Origin: Paraphysomonas bandaiensis
Lineage: Eukaryota; Chrysophyceae
Direction: 5' to 3'
NCBI GenBank assembly: GCA_965644295.1
Contig: CBFFRP010000335.1
Location: 1-64,000, forward strand
DNA length: 64,000 nt
Shown here: in pieces, positions 34,868 through 45,985 of the stretch
Layout: the number at the start of each line of letters is the position of its first letter
Numbering within the stretch: the first letter of the stretch is position 1
The notes under the pieces: generated by a model
The model's input: only the letters and a program-made list of their open reading frames with translations
Databases searched by the model: none
Told to the model about the DNA's origin: nothing
Made by a program: the position numbers and the translations under genes

Positions 34868-35493
34868 AGAAGTCGTTCTGCCAAGGGGGTCCTTCAATAC
34901 CTTGTTACGTGTTGACTAAGATCGTTGCCAGTAAATGACTTGTAGGTATTCGTGTAATTCCGCATTTCGAAGGGTCGTTTTGCTTCCTTCGATTGCAATG
35001 TAGCTACTTCACTCCGTTTGCAGTTTGCTACCCGTAAGAATTAATTCCATATGTATTTGTAATTACTTCGTATTTCATCTGTAGTTGTTAGAGCTAAGTA
35101 TTGAATTTGTACATCAAGTATGAAACTTAATTTTATCTCGCACTTGAGAGATAATAGGGTAGTCAGATGTGTCCGTTCACCTTAAGTTGTGCAATGGCTG
35201 CGAAACAATCTATTGTCAGCAATTGGCACTGCAATAATTGAAATTGGGGTAGCAAATTATAATTGACTGAAATCTGCACCAATTAGTAGACAATTACTTG
35301 TTACTCTGCCCTGAAAAAACTCAACTAATAGTAGGACTGAGTGAATTTATTGTTGATAGGAACTAAGCGAATTCAGCCACTTATAACAGATTGACTGGTG
35401 GACATATGACAAAGAGATATAAAGGAGAACTGATAGTGTTAAAAGGCGGGGAAGTGGTCCTTTAGATGGTATGTCAAGAGAAAGGTCTCCCCT
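34868..35493. other. 3' spacer of CKS1
   Basis: No gene is seen. A GTTCACCTTAAG motif near 35175 is shared with the fold-back arms but is not followed by more arm sequence. AT-rich with AATTG-type motifs. Confidence 0.4.
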
Positions 35494-36837
35494 CATCAGG
35501 GCTGCGTAACAATTAATTGCAATTTAATTGCCAATTATTGTCTAAGTAACTGGGTACTCACTGCAAGCACGAATACCTCCAGAAGTAAATTCAACACAAC
35601 AAAAGTCCGATCCCATTAACTGTAACTCATTTATAAGATAATATCCGATTGATTTTGCTTTAAAATCAATATCGGAATTCCCATCTTCACCTTGGACTCC
35701 ACACCATAGCAACATTAGTTGCCTAACATCTCCTTTTTTGTCCGAACAGCATAAGCAGCAAAATAGTATTATCTTGCACAACTCCATCCGAAAACAACTA
35801 ATTGAAAAAATTCTCTTGTTGGTAACATATCCTTAATGATAATATCCATCTCGTCGTCCCCCAAATACTTCGCTAAGTTGAAATATTTCCTGGTTTTTTC
35901 TCTCATGACAAAAGGAAAGGGTGGAGCATCCAGAACCACTAACTTACACCAGTGATGCACATTCCCGGCATGATATATTGTAATTGTATTGTTGAGCCTG
36001 TTTAAAATCTCCATCAATAGTATTGTTGGAACGCTATCTAACAATAGTATTGCAATATATTGTTTCCTAGCCCTGAGTAATAACTAATAGCCTAATAACT
36101 ATCAAGTAGTTTTTTCGATGTTGCTTTGATAATATGTTAGAATGTTTTTGTACATACTGGCATACTGGGTGCGGCTTATGATTATACAATACCATGGAAC
36201 ATGAATACACTGTAGATGTTGCAGTGGGAAGGACGTATAGTTAAACTTTTTCTCTTGTTTATATTTGTAAAGCTTAGCCTTCCAGTTATTATTAACGTTA
36301 TGTAAATGTAAGGTACCTGTATCTCACTATTAATTTACGCTTTTAGTTAGTGCAATATTGACTGATTGATATTATAGGAGATATAGTAAGTTTATGATGT
36401 TGTAGCACTGTGAGTTAGGAACCACGTCATTCACCAACATCAACATTCTGTTCTACAAATCATATCTTTAACAGCTACTATATTTTCAGTTTCTTTGTAT
36501 ACTTGTAATAGCTACTCCTATACTGTAGTCATGTTGTATATTCTGTATTTCATTGCTACATAGAATACAGGATAACTACTAGCGATTGGCTTTACCAAAC
36601 TTCAAGTACGCACGTAGGAATTGGTTGTAGTTCAATACTCACAGTATCTACATACAAGCTTCTTTTCAGTATACTGGCATTGGTGGTGCGAAAGAGTATT
36701 GGGTGCATGTTGCATAATTGAGGCAAGCTGGAGTCAATTCTAATTGAAATTTTTACTTGCTGTCTCAATTTCAGTTAATGTAATTTCAATATTAGACTAT
36801 TAATTGAAAATAAATTAATTGATACACAGCCCTGATG
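35494..36837. mobile_element. hAT-like TIR element (1.34 kb) with nested repeat
   Basis: The ends are inverted: CATCAGGGCTGCGTAACAAT at 35494 and its near-complement at 36818-36837, about 25 bp with two mismatches. CAGGGCTG is a typical hAT-like start. The same left end and the next 85 bp recur at 54855, joined to a recognisable hAT transposase C-terminus, and both copies end with similar final codons (IRAC...). Inside, on the minus strand, two overlapping frames (36044-35769, 35787-35542) look protein-like but I cannot assign them. An 8-bp target duplication is not visible outside CAGGG. The 288-bp repeat at 36350-36637 is nested in it. Confidence 0.6.
36350..36637. repeat. 288-bp dispersed repeat, copy 1
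   Basis: Starts GTGCAATATTGACTGATTG and ends GTAGTTCAATA. It is about 97% identical by eye to 47266-47553 and in the same orientation. It carries no open frame. At both sites it interrupts another mobile element, so it is probably itself mobile. Confidence 0.85.
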
Positions 36838-37270
36838 CATACTGTTATACGACTCGAAGTTATTGCTGTGCCAAGTTGCTAGACCATAGACCAATATCAG
36901 GTTTTTCATATACTGAATTTCAATCCTAAATATTCATAACAAAGTCCATATGTAAGTTAACATCGTGGACTAGTATGCGTTGCTAATAATTAGTGTACGC
37001 CATTGTTATTTTTTCTTCATGGACTCTCTGCCTCCAAATTATACTTACAAAAAAACATAAAAAACTAACGTATTCAGAAATAATACTTCCAAATCAGTGA
37101 AACAAAACAACTATTTTACGATCTACGCATCTACACTCATATAGGGCAACTTGAAATATCATTTATTGTCACAACAATTGCACAACCAATATCACATACC
37201 AGAGTTCATTATTGTGGGCCATATTTGAGAGTGTAGTGAGCTCAATATGACAGAATGCTCATAATCTCAT
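36838..37270. other. Spacer, nothing recognised
   Basis: AT-rich and non-coding; it holds the 3' flank of the CHAP gene. No repeat similar to others in the window was found. Confidence 0.4.
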
Positions 37271-37885
37271 TTACACTTCTTCCTCGTACTCCTCTGAGTC
37301 ATTCACTTCTTCCTCATCTTCGTATCCCTTGTTATTCTTCGCGTGGAGATAGCACGCAATACTTCCACTTTTCGAGTAGGTATTCTTACCGCTCGGAGAA
37401 GAGTTCTGCTCGATAACATGAATTGAATCTCCCTTTATGCTAGTAATGACAGCCACGTGACCATACGTTCCGGTCTTTAAGACCACGAGATCACCAGCAA
37501 TCGGCTTACTAGTCTTCGTGACTCCACTTGGATGAGTGTTGCAAAGATCAATGGCATTAGCATGCCAAATAGGGGTGGTTCCATACTTTTTAGCAAAGAA
37601 ACGTTGTGCAAGTTCAACACATTGGTATTTGTACCCATACGTGCCGTAGCCACTGCAGCTATTGCCAGTACACTGGTTTTTACCGTTGGAAAACGCGTTG
37701 ATGTTCTTGTAGCTAGCAAGCTTCGTGCCACAGGATGGAGCGTCACCGCAAGAGGAAAGAGAATAATTTCCGAATGTTTCCGGATAAATGAAGAGGTCCT
37801 GGGAATCGACATCTCCGCGTAAATTCTGCTGAGCAGAGATAGCAATGAAGAGGCCTAAACTTGCCACCAGCGAGATGAGACGCAT
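37271..37885 (-). CDS. Secreted CHAP-domain cysteine hydrolase
   Basis: An intronless 204-aa protein with a clear signal peptide (MRLISLVASLGLFIAISA, cleavage probably near 18-20). The CHAP domain spans about 75-180. The nucleophile is Cys89 in KYQCVELAQRFF, the catalytic His is His143 in TYGHVAVIT, and the polar third residue lies in IEQN (159-161). GDLVVLKTG (about 131-139) precedes the His as in the family. CHAP enzymes cleave amide bonds in peptidoglycan or in glutathionylspermidine-like substrates, and a secreted form in a phagotroph would digest bacterial walls. Extra cysteines (46, 52, 72, 77, 115) could form disulfides. The tail is very acidic. The CHAP fold is mostly bacterial and phage, so lateral origin is plausible. 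Confidence 0.88.
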   Translation of the reverse strand: MRLISLVASLGLFIAISAQQNLRGDVDSQDLFIYPETFGNYSLSSCGDAPSCGTKLASYKNINAFSNGKNQCTGNSCSGYGTYGYKYQCVELAQRFFAKKYGTTPIWHANAIDLCNTHPSGVTKTSKPIAGDLVVLKTGTYGHVAVITSIKGDSIHVIEQNSSPSGKNTYSKSGSIACYLHAKNNKGYEDEEEVNDSEEYEEEV

Positions 37886-38500
37886 GATTCACTTGCAAAA
37901 GAAATAAACCGCTTTGAATGAGGATACTTATAACGGGATCTTGCATTGCTTCCATGTCCAGGTGTTCTCATCGCTCATCCACACAACACAACAGCGCCAC
38001 ACGCCACACGCCAATCACAGAGCAGAGAAATGCAGAGATTATTCACTTTTACATATGGTAACACTACAGTGGTATACAACGTATACCTTATACATACAAT
38101 ACTGAATACTACGTCTTCTAGAATCATACTGTAGGTGTACCCCATGGTGGAAAGAACAGGAATCTTCTCGGCATGTTCCTCAGCAGCACCAGCAGCAGCA
38201 TGGAGTACGATATGGATATGGGATCTGCGCATATACCGTATACGGTATACTGCTTTAGGGAGTAGAGGGAATGGTCGGTACAGTATGCGTGTGGTATACT
38301 GCAGTGTAGTGTGCAGTGCTGTGATTCCAAGTGAGCTCATGACAGAGAGAGGAGACGAAATATACATGTGCATGTGCATCTGTCAGTCGCTTCATGAGAA
38401 ATATTCACTGACACCCCTCATTGTGAAGCTCTTGACCCTGTATCCGTGAGTGATTTAAATTGAGCTCAGTGGTCGTTTAGTCGACTGGAGAGATACCAAC
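37886..38500. promoter_or_regulatory. Divergent spacer with an 18-bp palindrome
   Basis: 615 bp between the start of the CHAP gene and the start of the BIRC6-like E2 gene. TATACCGTATACGGTATA at 38232-38249 is a perfect 18-bp inverted repeat, followed at about 38292-38301 by a related GTGGTATACTG. It could be a dimeric regulator site, a cruciform, or chance in TA-rich DNA. CAGCAGCACCAGCAGCAG near 38182 is a short simple repeat. Confidence 0.45.
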
Positions 38501-40348
38501 ATGAGCGATGAAGAGAACGATAACTATGAATATACTTATTGGTCAGAGGATGAGTATGATGAAGCGGATGAAGAGGCTCCTACCAATAAACGAAGTAAGA
38601 GCAGCTTCACAGTAGACGCTGACACGACTCGGGAGAAATATTTGGATGCTGATAGTCAAGACTTTCGCATATGGGCGACTGGATGTACGATTAAGATGTC
38701 GATCACTTCCGCTGTACGGCAACTTGTGGAACATCCATCCGGCAAACTGTCTGTACTGTGTTCGAAAGACGAGTTGTATGCAGACACTCCTATCAAGAAG
38801 ATGATGGTGTTTGTGGATGTTGCACCCTCTATGACAGTTGTCTATGAACTGAAATTTGACTCGTCCAAGGAGCTGAAGTCGTCTCCGCCTCGACTGAAGT
38901 GTCTAACCTATTGTGGGGCTGGAACATTTCTCTTCCCTAATTTACTACTGCCGAACTGCTTGGGGCAGTTCGTTGATTTTGGGAAAGTTTTCTACCGTTT
39001 ATCTGAAGAGCTCGTGAAGTACCGCGATGCGTTTGAGCCTTTTGTGTCAATCACTGAGAGTGACGTATTTTATTTGATCCAAGAGCTTGCATACTGCACT
39101 CAGTTTTCCACGAAGAGTGTCATTTCACTGGAGGACAACGGAATTATAACTGGGATGGAGCGTCAGTCTGCGCTGTCGGAGAGTAAGGGTGTTGGATACA
39201 GTTCAGGAATGGATATTATCAGTATTAAACGGGACATGTCTTATACGACTCATCTGTGTACGCTTATCCGAGGAATTTCGTCCCAATTCAGTCCGAAGGC
39301 AATCGTGGGCCCATTAGTGGAACTTGTGGAATGTATGGTTCGAGAACTTTCGGTAGAGGAAATAACCCGCAATGCAGCTTATGCCGAGGAGCTTTTCAAT
39401 CTTATATCCCTCATTCAAAGGACTTCTAGTAACGAGGAGAAGCATTCGGGGGGCTGTGGTCTAAGTGATGACACCCTTCGAAAATTAAACAGATTTAAAA
39501 CTACATTGAATGGTGAGTACGGCTTGGATGCAATTTGTATCCCAGAGTTTGTGATTGCTGAGGAGGCAGCAGCATCAGCGGCCCTCAAGGGGAGTGCTGG
39601 TGGGGAGCCTGTTGTGTTTATTGAACAATTTGCTCGGCACACGTATATACAGGGTTCGAGATGCATTTCAGCTGGAGGTTCTCTGTCTGGTAGGCTGATG
39701 CGACGAATCAATATTGAGTTAAGCACCCTTTCGTCGTCACTGCCACATTACATCAGACTTATGGTACTGGAAAGTAATCCTTGTGTCTGTAAATTTCTCA
39801 TACGTGGTCCTGAAGATACTCCCTACGAGGGGGGGTTCTTTTTATTCGATATGAAGCTACCAGACGACTATCCATCCAATCCACCCAGTGTTACCTTCCT
39901 AACCACAGGAGGGGGGTCTGTGCGTTTTAACCCTAATCTATACAATGAAGGGAAAGTTTGTTTATCTCTTCTTGGGACATGGCCGGGTGAAAAGTGGGAC
40001 TCTTCTCTATCGAACATTAACCAGGTTCTTCAATCCATCTGCTTTCTCATTCTGGTTCCTGAACCGTATTTTAATGAGCCGGGCTATCAGGCTTCACAGG
40101 GAACGCGGCTTGGTGAGGAGGAAAGTGAAAGGTATAACAGAGAAATACGGGTACACACCATTAGGTCTGCTGTTCTGGACCACCTTACATCTCCGGATGC
40201 TGAATTCGGTGATGTAATATATTCGATGCTCCGAGAGTCTTGGCCGAAAACAAAGGCGATATTTACTCGGTGGGGAGATGAGGATCCAAATTCAAAAAAC
40301 ACCATCCGCGGGCTTATCCGACAAATTGATAACCACGTGAATGCATGA
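38501..40348 (+). CDS. BIRC6/UBE2O-like ubiquitin-conjugating enzyme
   Basis: An intronless 615-aa protein. The UBC domain is at about residues 400-560: YIRLMVLESNPCVCKFLIRGPEDTPYEGGFFLF (split here: PEDTPYEGGFFLFDMKLP), DYPSNPPSVTFLT, then VRFNPNLYNEGKVCLSLLG with the catalytic Cys487. The block ILVPEPYFNEPGYQASQGT strongly resembles BIRC6 (BRUCE/Apollon), an E2/E3 hybrid. The HPN motif is FNPN, as in that group. The N-terminal 390 residues begin very acidic (DEENDNYEYTYWSEDEYDEADEE), then are helical, with no BIR repeat. So this is a short, BIR-less relative, similar in layout to plant and protist BIRC6-like E2s. It is predicted cytosolic and nuclear. Its gene diverges from the CHAP gene. 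Confidence 0.9.
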   Translation: MSDEENDNYEYTYWSEDEYDEADEEAPTNKRSKSSFTVDADTTREKYLDADSQDFRIWATGCTIKMSITSAVRQLVEHPSGKLSVLCSKDELYADTPIKKMMVFVDVAPSMTVVYELKFDSSKELKSSPPRLKCLTYCGAGTFLFPNLLLPNCLGQFVDFGKVFYRLSEELVKYRDAFEPFVSITESDVFYLIQELAYCTQFSTKSVISLEDNGIITGMERQSALSESKGVGYSSGMDIISIKRDMSYTTHLCTLIRGISSQFSPKAIVGPLVELVECMVRELSVEEITRNAAYAEELFNLISLIQRTSSNEEKHSGGCGLSDDTLRKLNRFKTTLNGEYGLDAICIPEFVIAEEAAASAALKGSAGGEPVVFIEQFARHTYIQGSRCISAGGSLSGRLMRRINIELSTLSSSLPHYIRLMVLESNPCVCKFLIRGPEDTPYEGGFFLFDMKLPDDYPSNPPSVTFLTTGGGSVRFNPNLYNEGKVCLSLLGTWPGEKWDSSLSNINQVLQSICFLILVPEPYFNEPGYQASQGTRLGEEESERYNREIRVHTIRSAVLDHLTSPDAEFGDVIYSMLRESWPKTKAIFTRWGDEDPNSKNTIRGLIRQIDNHVNA

Positions 40349-40811
40349 TTGTACAGACACTTTATGGAGTGTGATAATAGGAGTTATTATATTATGGATG
40401 ATAAGAAATGTGTTGGTATATATAGTTCGATGATTTAACATGTCTTTCCATTAGCTCGGTAGCAAGTTACCAAGTATTCGGTAACGAATAACAGTTAAGT
40501 AGCTGGTCAACTTTGCGAATGTGCTAGCTAAGTATATTAAATTTTGTTTGCTTTCAACGTGAGTACACCTAGCTATGCATGCTTCCAATATCTCTTATAA
40601 TTAGAAAACCGAAGTAGAAGAGTCCTACAAACTACAAGCACTCGCCACTGAGATAACATAAAGACAAAAATTAGTAATAAGATATTATGGTATATTATCT
40701 ATATAATATATATGCTATGAACATAGTAAAATTACAGACCTAAGCTAAATAAATCATGGTGTGACCAAACCCATCTGCACTTCCAGAACTCATGTTCATG
40801 GAGATCTTCTC
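40349..40811. other. 3' spacer of the E2 gene
   Basis: AT-rich, no gene and no recognised repeat up to the solo fold-back arm that follows. Confidence 0.4.
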
Positions 40812-41025
40812 CCTCACATTAAAGAACGGAAGTGGTTGCACTTTCGTGCTTGGGGCGACGTACAAGCAGCTCTATCTAATTAGAATTTGTACTAGTTAGT
40901 AGTTACAGGTAGAAGTCTATCTAGCTTGACTAGCTTACTAGTTTTCATCTAGCTACTTATATAGTGCAGATGTGCAGATGTTTGACGTCTATTGCTAATA
41001 ATAAGTAATAAGACTTCCATATATT
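40812..41025 (+). repeat. Solo arm of the fold-back family
   Basis: Carries GAAGTGGTTGCACTTTCGTGCTTGGGGCGACG near 40829 (given in part), then the variant outer part shared with 14821-14940 and 58465-58600 (TTTGTACTAGTTAG, AGGTAGAAGTCTATCTAGCTTGA, CTATTGCTAATAATAAG), which differs from the outer part at 47.2 and 60.6-62.4 kb. No second arm lies nearby, so it is a solo or truncated copy. The structured module is partly decayed here. Confidence 0.7.
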
Positions 41026-42141
41026 AAGAGGGATGAAGAATTCCCATTTATTTTGGCACTAGAAATCACGACGACTTTAGTTATGATTGAATACATTTTA
41101 GTACTCGATACGTAGACATTCAACTTAAATATTCGGTTTAAATAAACTCTCTTCTCTTTTTAATTATGATATTGACAGCATCTTATGTATATGATTTCTC
41201 TATATTACACGGTTGTAGGAAAACCACAATGATGCATCAATTTTCTCAAAATCATATTATTATCAAACCAAGTTATATAATGACGTCAGAGTGCAAGTTT
41301 TCTATCAGCAAAACCAGGGCTTCGAAATAAAACTTCAAGAAACTTGCTGGAGAGTTCAAATGCTACATCTAATGCTGAATGTGATTCCGAGCAGTGACAC
41401 CCAGTAATGCTTAGGTCACGTCGTGCTTTTCAGGGTTATTTTCGTCATATCATACACACAGCATTTGAAGGGATTGGCAATTGTGCAAGACTAACTCAAA
41501 ATAATAAATCTCCAAATTTTAATGAAAGTACAACAAGTAGAAGGATACTGAGGGAATATCAACTGCGAGGCATTGAAATTTGTACAGAAGTGCGATGGTG
41601 AATGCGAAAAATTGTCGACGAAGCATGTTGTTGTCTTTTTGTCATCACATACATTTCTATTATACAACACGCTTATTAACGTATTCTAGTGTAACTGACT
41701 TATGTGGATACCATTGATTTGAAACAATACTTTGATTTTTATTTGTTTTCTTAATATAGTAATCTGGGACACCTATTTCCTCATATAGCAAGCGAACAAC
41801 AAATAGCTATAAATTCTAGATATATTAGATTTACAATTTAATGAGGGTAAGCTACAGTTTATCTAGGGGTATAAGAAGTATTGTCCCTCTCGTCCAAAAT
41901 GTAAAACTCGGTAGTTTCGCCTTCAATTCAAAATTTGGAGTAACTAGGGCTTAAATATAACTCTACATGCTTAACATTACATCTCCTCTTGAAAACTGTG
42001 TTAGTTTACTTATTAGTTAAAATAATATCGATATTGTGAGGGTTTTAAATTAGAAATGAAATTTATTTACACAACAAGAGCAGTATGACATGCAAATGAA
42101 TAACAACTTCCAATAATACAGCGGTACAACTAAACTAGGTA
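41026..42141. other. 3' spacer between convergent genes
   Basis: No supported gene. A 64-codon frame at 41407-41601 has no recognisable feature. The segment 41857-41896 resembles 16001-16037. AT-rich throughout. Confidence 0.4.
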
Positions 42142-45100
42142 CTACGCCACATTCGGCGGAGCAACATATCTGAGCGTTGCATTTTCATGATGAAGCCAAT
42201 AATCAATTTCGTTTAAATTCAATAGCGGTATCAAACAATCCACATTGTATAAAAAATTCTTCACGGTCAGAGTTACATTAGGTAGAATAGTTCCAAGTGG
42301 CATTGGATTTCGTCTTTTCGTCACTATAACAACACCTCTGCATTTTTGCAGTTAATTTATATAAAGTATTTTGAAAAAGGAAGTCATACCCATCAAAATC
42401 TCCCATGGCAGTGTCCAATGAACTGTCTATCCGTAACTCAACAATGAGCTGTATAGAAATCACCACAATAGATGCCATTATATTGTATTTTACCTTCCAA
42501 AGATCTCCGAAATAATAAAATGGTTGCAAGCCAGTCGATTCCCTTGATTCATAAGGGTAAGATGGTCTCCCACCATGTATTAGAACCACACCAGTATCCT
42601 TTACCACTGAAATCGCTTCCCTCACGACAGCTTGCACGTCTGCAAAGTTCTTCCCCCACTCAATCGATATAAGGTCAAATTGTCTGTGCTCAAATTCCAG
42701 TAGTCCAACAGAAACAAACTCATAAATCGATGTAAAAGTATGAGTGGCATATTGCGCTTTACCACTGTTCCTGGAAGTAGTCAAATCAACGCAGTAAACT
42801 GAAACTCGGCTGGGAATATGGTCGAAGTGAGTTCTCGAGCAACCCAGCTGCAGATACGTTCCTAGTGCAAATTCATTAGCACTAAATCGTTAACTTAGAA
42901 TCCTAGGACTCACCTCCATTGTCTTCTTGGGGAACCATAAGTCGAATAAGGTATCCTATGAGTAAGGACCCTGTCGTTCTAAGGTGACACGGTGACGAGG
43001 AGTTATACGTCCGCACAACATTCGTATGAGATAGAACTCGATAAGATGCAGTGCTTCCCGTGAGAAGAGATACTGTGTCATATTTACTTGTAGAAGTCGA
43101 AGAGGGGTGCACAGAAATACAAGAACACTCTATCCACCGCATCGCAAACTCACGAGTAGGTATTTGCTTTGTCGACGTAGAGGCGATGCAAACTTGCTCA
43201 CGGTAGGACAAAAGAGCACTTCCAACAGCATCCCGTTCACGATCTTTCCAGTGAATATCACCTGTTGCCTCCGCATATCACATTGAATAAATTATTCGCA
43301 CACATTCTACTCATGTGGTACGCTAAACTAAATACTCAGTATCAACTAACCCACATGCCAACGAAAAAATGAATTTCATTATACCTAAGTTTTTCAATGC
43401 GGAAGTGAGCAGTGCCAAAGATGACGGTATAGGTTCCTCTCCTTCACGTCGCACAGATGTCTGTGTCATATCTTCACGCATATACTTCAGCCCTCTGGCC
43501 TCCAACTCCCTTCGTAGTGGAGGATCTTGAAGCAGAGCGAGAATAGCTGGGCGAAGGGATGATGTATCAACAAAAATAACGACCCCTCCAAGAAATTCCT
43601 CATCCAGGGAACTTCCCGAGCGCTGCGAAGCTAAGTTTATATAATAAAAAAAATACACCAACGCAACTGAATACAACATTTAACAATAATGATCTTGTGT
43701 TTTAACAAGCCGTTTTCGAAACAAAACCATTGTTACCTCGCTGACAACCACTTTACCTCTTCCGAGAAGAGCTTTGATCCGATGTAGATTGGCAGCAGCT
43801 CCATGAGGCTTGATATCCCCAGGCTCCTCTCCACAATAAAGCGGTATATTCTCATTAGCTTCAGCTTCAGAAATGGGCCAATCCGTGTTGGCAAGACTTA
43901 GCACAATCTAAACACCAAACACATTTCAAGAATACATATATGCAAGTATTACTGGTAAAATACTACGTACAAGATAGAAATGATCGATTTCTGAGCTGCA
44001 AACACTCGCATTCACAACGAAAACCACAAGTACAGTCTATGATACATAAAATATATTATGCTTTCACCTTTGATTGATCCACTAGATGGTCGAGCTTTTC
44101 GAAGAACGCAGAGTAGTTCAGAAGGAAATGAACTTTCAGGCTGTGTTGGTAAGCGAACTCCTGTAATTCTTGTAGTACTCGTTTTCTGTGGTCATTACAA
44201 CTACCGTAGAATAATATATCTATTGGTTTTGATTCATCAGCCATTCGTAGTATCTCATTCGAGCTATACGTGCTATTTAAAGTGTCTAAGAGAATATGAG
44301 ATGAAGTGATGGGAGGTTAAAGTAAACCACCTGCAAACGAAAATTCTGCTTGAGCTAAAGCCAAGACTCTGAGAGGAATCAAACAAGGCACCAGAATTAG
44401 CTTATGACTTAAAGTTCTCGACAACTTCTTCCTCCATTTGATTATGTTGGATGGAATAGTTTCCCAAATCATGACCGCTGAGTCGACATACCAGCGGGAA
44501 TATCTCGCTTCATCCCGCTTGCACTCATCTGTGTGAAAACCTGTAGCCATCTCCTCTGGAGATACCATAGTGGGATTCTTTTCGAATGACCACATCAAAT
44601 ATTCCCTTCCAAAAACTTTTTTTGTAGGTGACATTGCTTCAATGGCCAGAAAATCCGGTCCAGACAAGGCTGATGTCGTAAGTCTGTGAGGAATACCTGG
44701 GAGTAGACAGAAGATATACAGTAAAAATACACACCATAAGCTTACCTAGCGTGTTCAGTGCATCCGAAAGGCCTAGTAAGTTCTCCCCGAAGGTAGACAT
44801 TGTTGTCAAATCTAAATAGAGTATCAATGTCGTCTCCAGAGGCCACAGCAGTTCAGGTAACTCATGAACTCTCTCTATATTTTCCACTGGAGATGGTATG
44901 GAGTGTACAGAAGTACGTGTAGATCCCACTAGATAACCTTTAATGATGGTCTCTACCAGGTCAAGGAAAGCCTCGTAGTGCAATATATACGGTCCACTTA
45001 GGATAAGAGGAAGTGTGGGGAGAACGGAAACGTACGTCTCATACAATGAGCGAGAGCCATCGAGAGCAGCGAAAACACTATGTACACTCTTGAAATGACT

Positions 45101-45652
45101 TTTAGTTGCGTCAACAGTAACTAAAATTGCGCTGGGATAAGTGTGGAGTATGTACGATATTAATTCGATAGCATGTCGATGAATAGGATCAACTGCATGT
45201 CGAGTACTATTACTCGAAGCAACCAACTCTGCATAAAAGGCAGCCCTCAAAAAGTTTTCTTGCAGAAAATAAATCTTAGATAAACACCAATGGCCTCTAG
45301 GCTGATGGGGAGCAAGCAGCAACGCACGCAGCGCATATCGATACGCCGCAATGTAGTTCCGCTTCTCTATATACAGCTCGCATAGTCTGCAGAGGGAATC
45401 AACATTGCCGGCTGACTCTTGCAGAGTATCCCATATGACTTTTTCATCTGGAGATAGTTGTAAGTGCTCCTGAGCCGAATGGCTGCTACTAATATCACAA
45501 TACTGCGACAAACAGACCAGCAGACACCCCACGAGAGACACAGACACAGCACACCATACTGAACGCCTCATTGTGGGGTCCGTCAAATCATACCATAGTG
45601 TAGGCGCCTCGTAGGCTGTCTTGAGTTTGCTTGTGTTCTTGTTAACGTGCAT
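42142..45652 (-). CDS. Golgi-type membrane glycosyltransferase fused to a methyltransferase-like domain
   Basis: Nine exons join in phase without a break (45652-44746, 44696-44331, 44219-44068, 43907-43737, 43622-43385, 43261-42914, 42861-42494, 42448-42390, 42337-42142; 2,805 nt, 934 aa), which argues for one gene. An N-terminal anchor (WCAVSVSLVGCLLVCLS, about 32-48) suggests a type II membrane protein, followed by TPR-like helices (NYIAAYRYALRALLLAP). The middle resembles the C-terminal half of GT-B glycosyltransferases of the CgeB/group-1 kind: DILFYGSCNDHRKRVLQEL, KPHGAAANLHRIKALLGRGK, then SLDEEFLGGVVIF and LLQDPPLRRELEARG. The last 300 residues have YLQLGCSRTHFDH, VYCVDLTTSR, FDLISIEWG and GVVLIHGG, the strand order of a class I SAM methyltransferase or its inactive derivative. 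Donor and acceptor sugars are unknown. It is head-to-head with SYS1. Confidence 0.78.
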
Positions 45653-45985
45653 GCATTGGCCGCATGTGACTGAGTGAGCTCGCTCGAATCATATCCGACT
45701 GACGTTCACATGCACTGCTGCTGCTGCTGCAGTCACAATAGCACTGTACAGTACACCAGTGTATCAGATATTCAGACCGAAACCCTACATATTCTGGTAT
45801 TCCTACTGCACCAAAACCCCATATTTTCCACCCTACTTTAGCACCACTTCAGCACGACTCCTCCTACAAGACGCGCACAGAGTATGCACATATGAACCTC
45901 GCACCTTAACAACACATCCACTTGACATAAGACGCGACTTATCTTTATCCTCCTCCTTGTGGTCACTGTAGGGACATAGAGAGCG
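45653..45985. promoter_or_regulatory. Divergent spacer between the glycosyltransferase gene and SYS1
   Basis: 333 bp between two start codons, repeat-free except for a (CTG)5-6 run at about 45716-45732. It presumably holds both promoters; both products are expected in the Golgi. Confidence 0.45.

Noticed and set aside
39640-39670. tRNA B-box-like GGTTCGAGATGC
   Set aside because: It lies inside the coding sequence of the E2 gene and no cloverleaf or A box surrounds it. No tRNA gene was found in the window.
41407-41601. 64-codon plus-strand frame
   Set aside because: Isolated, with no recognisable motif, inside a repeat-containing 3' spacer.
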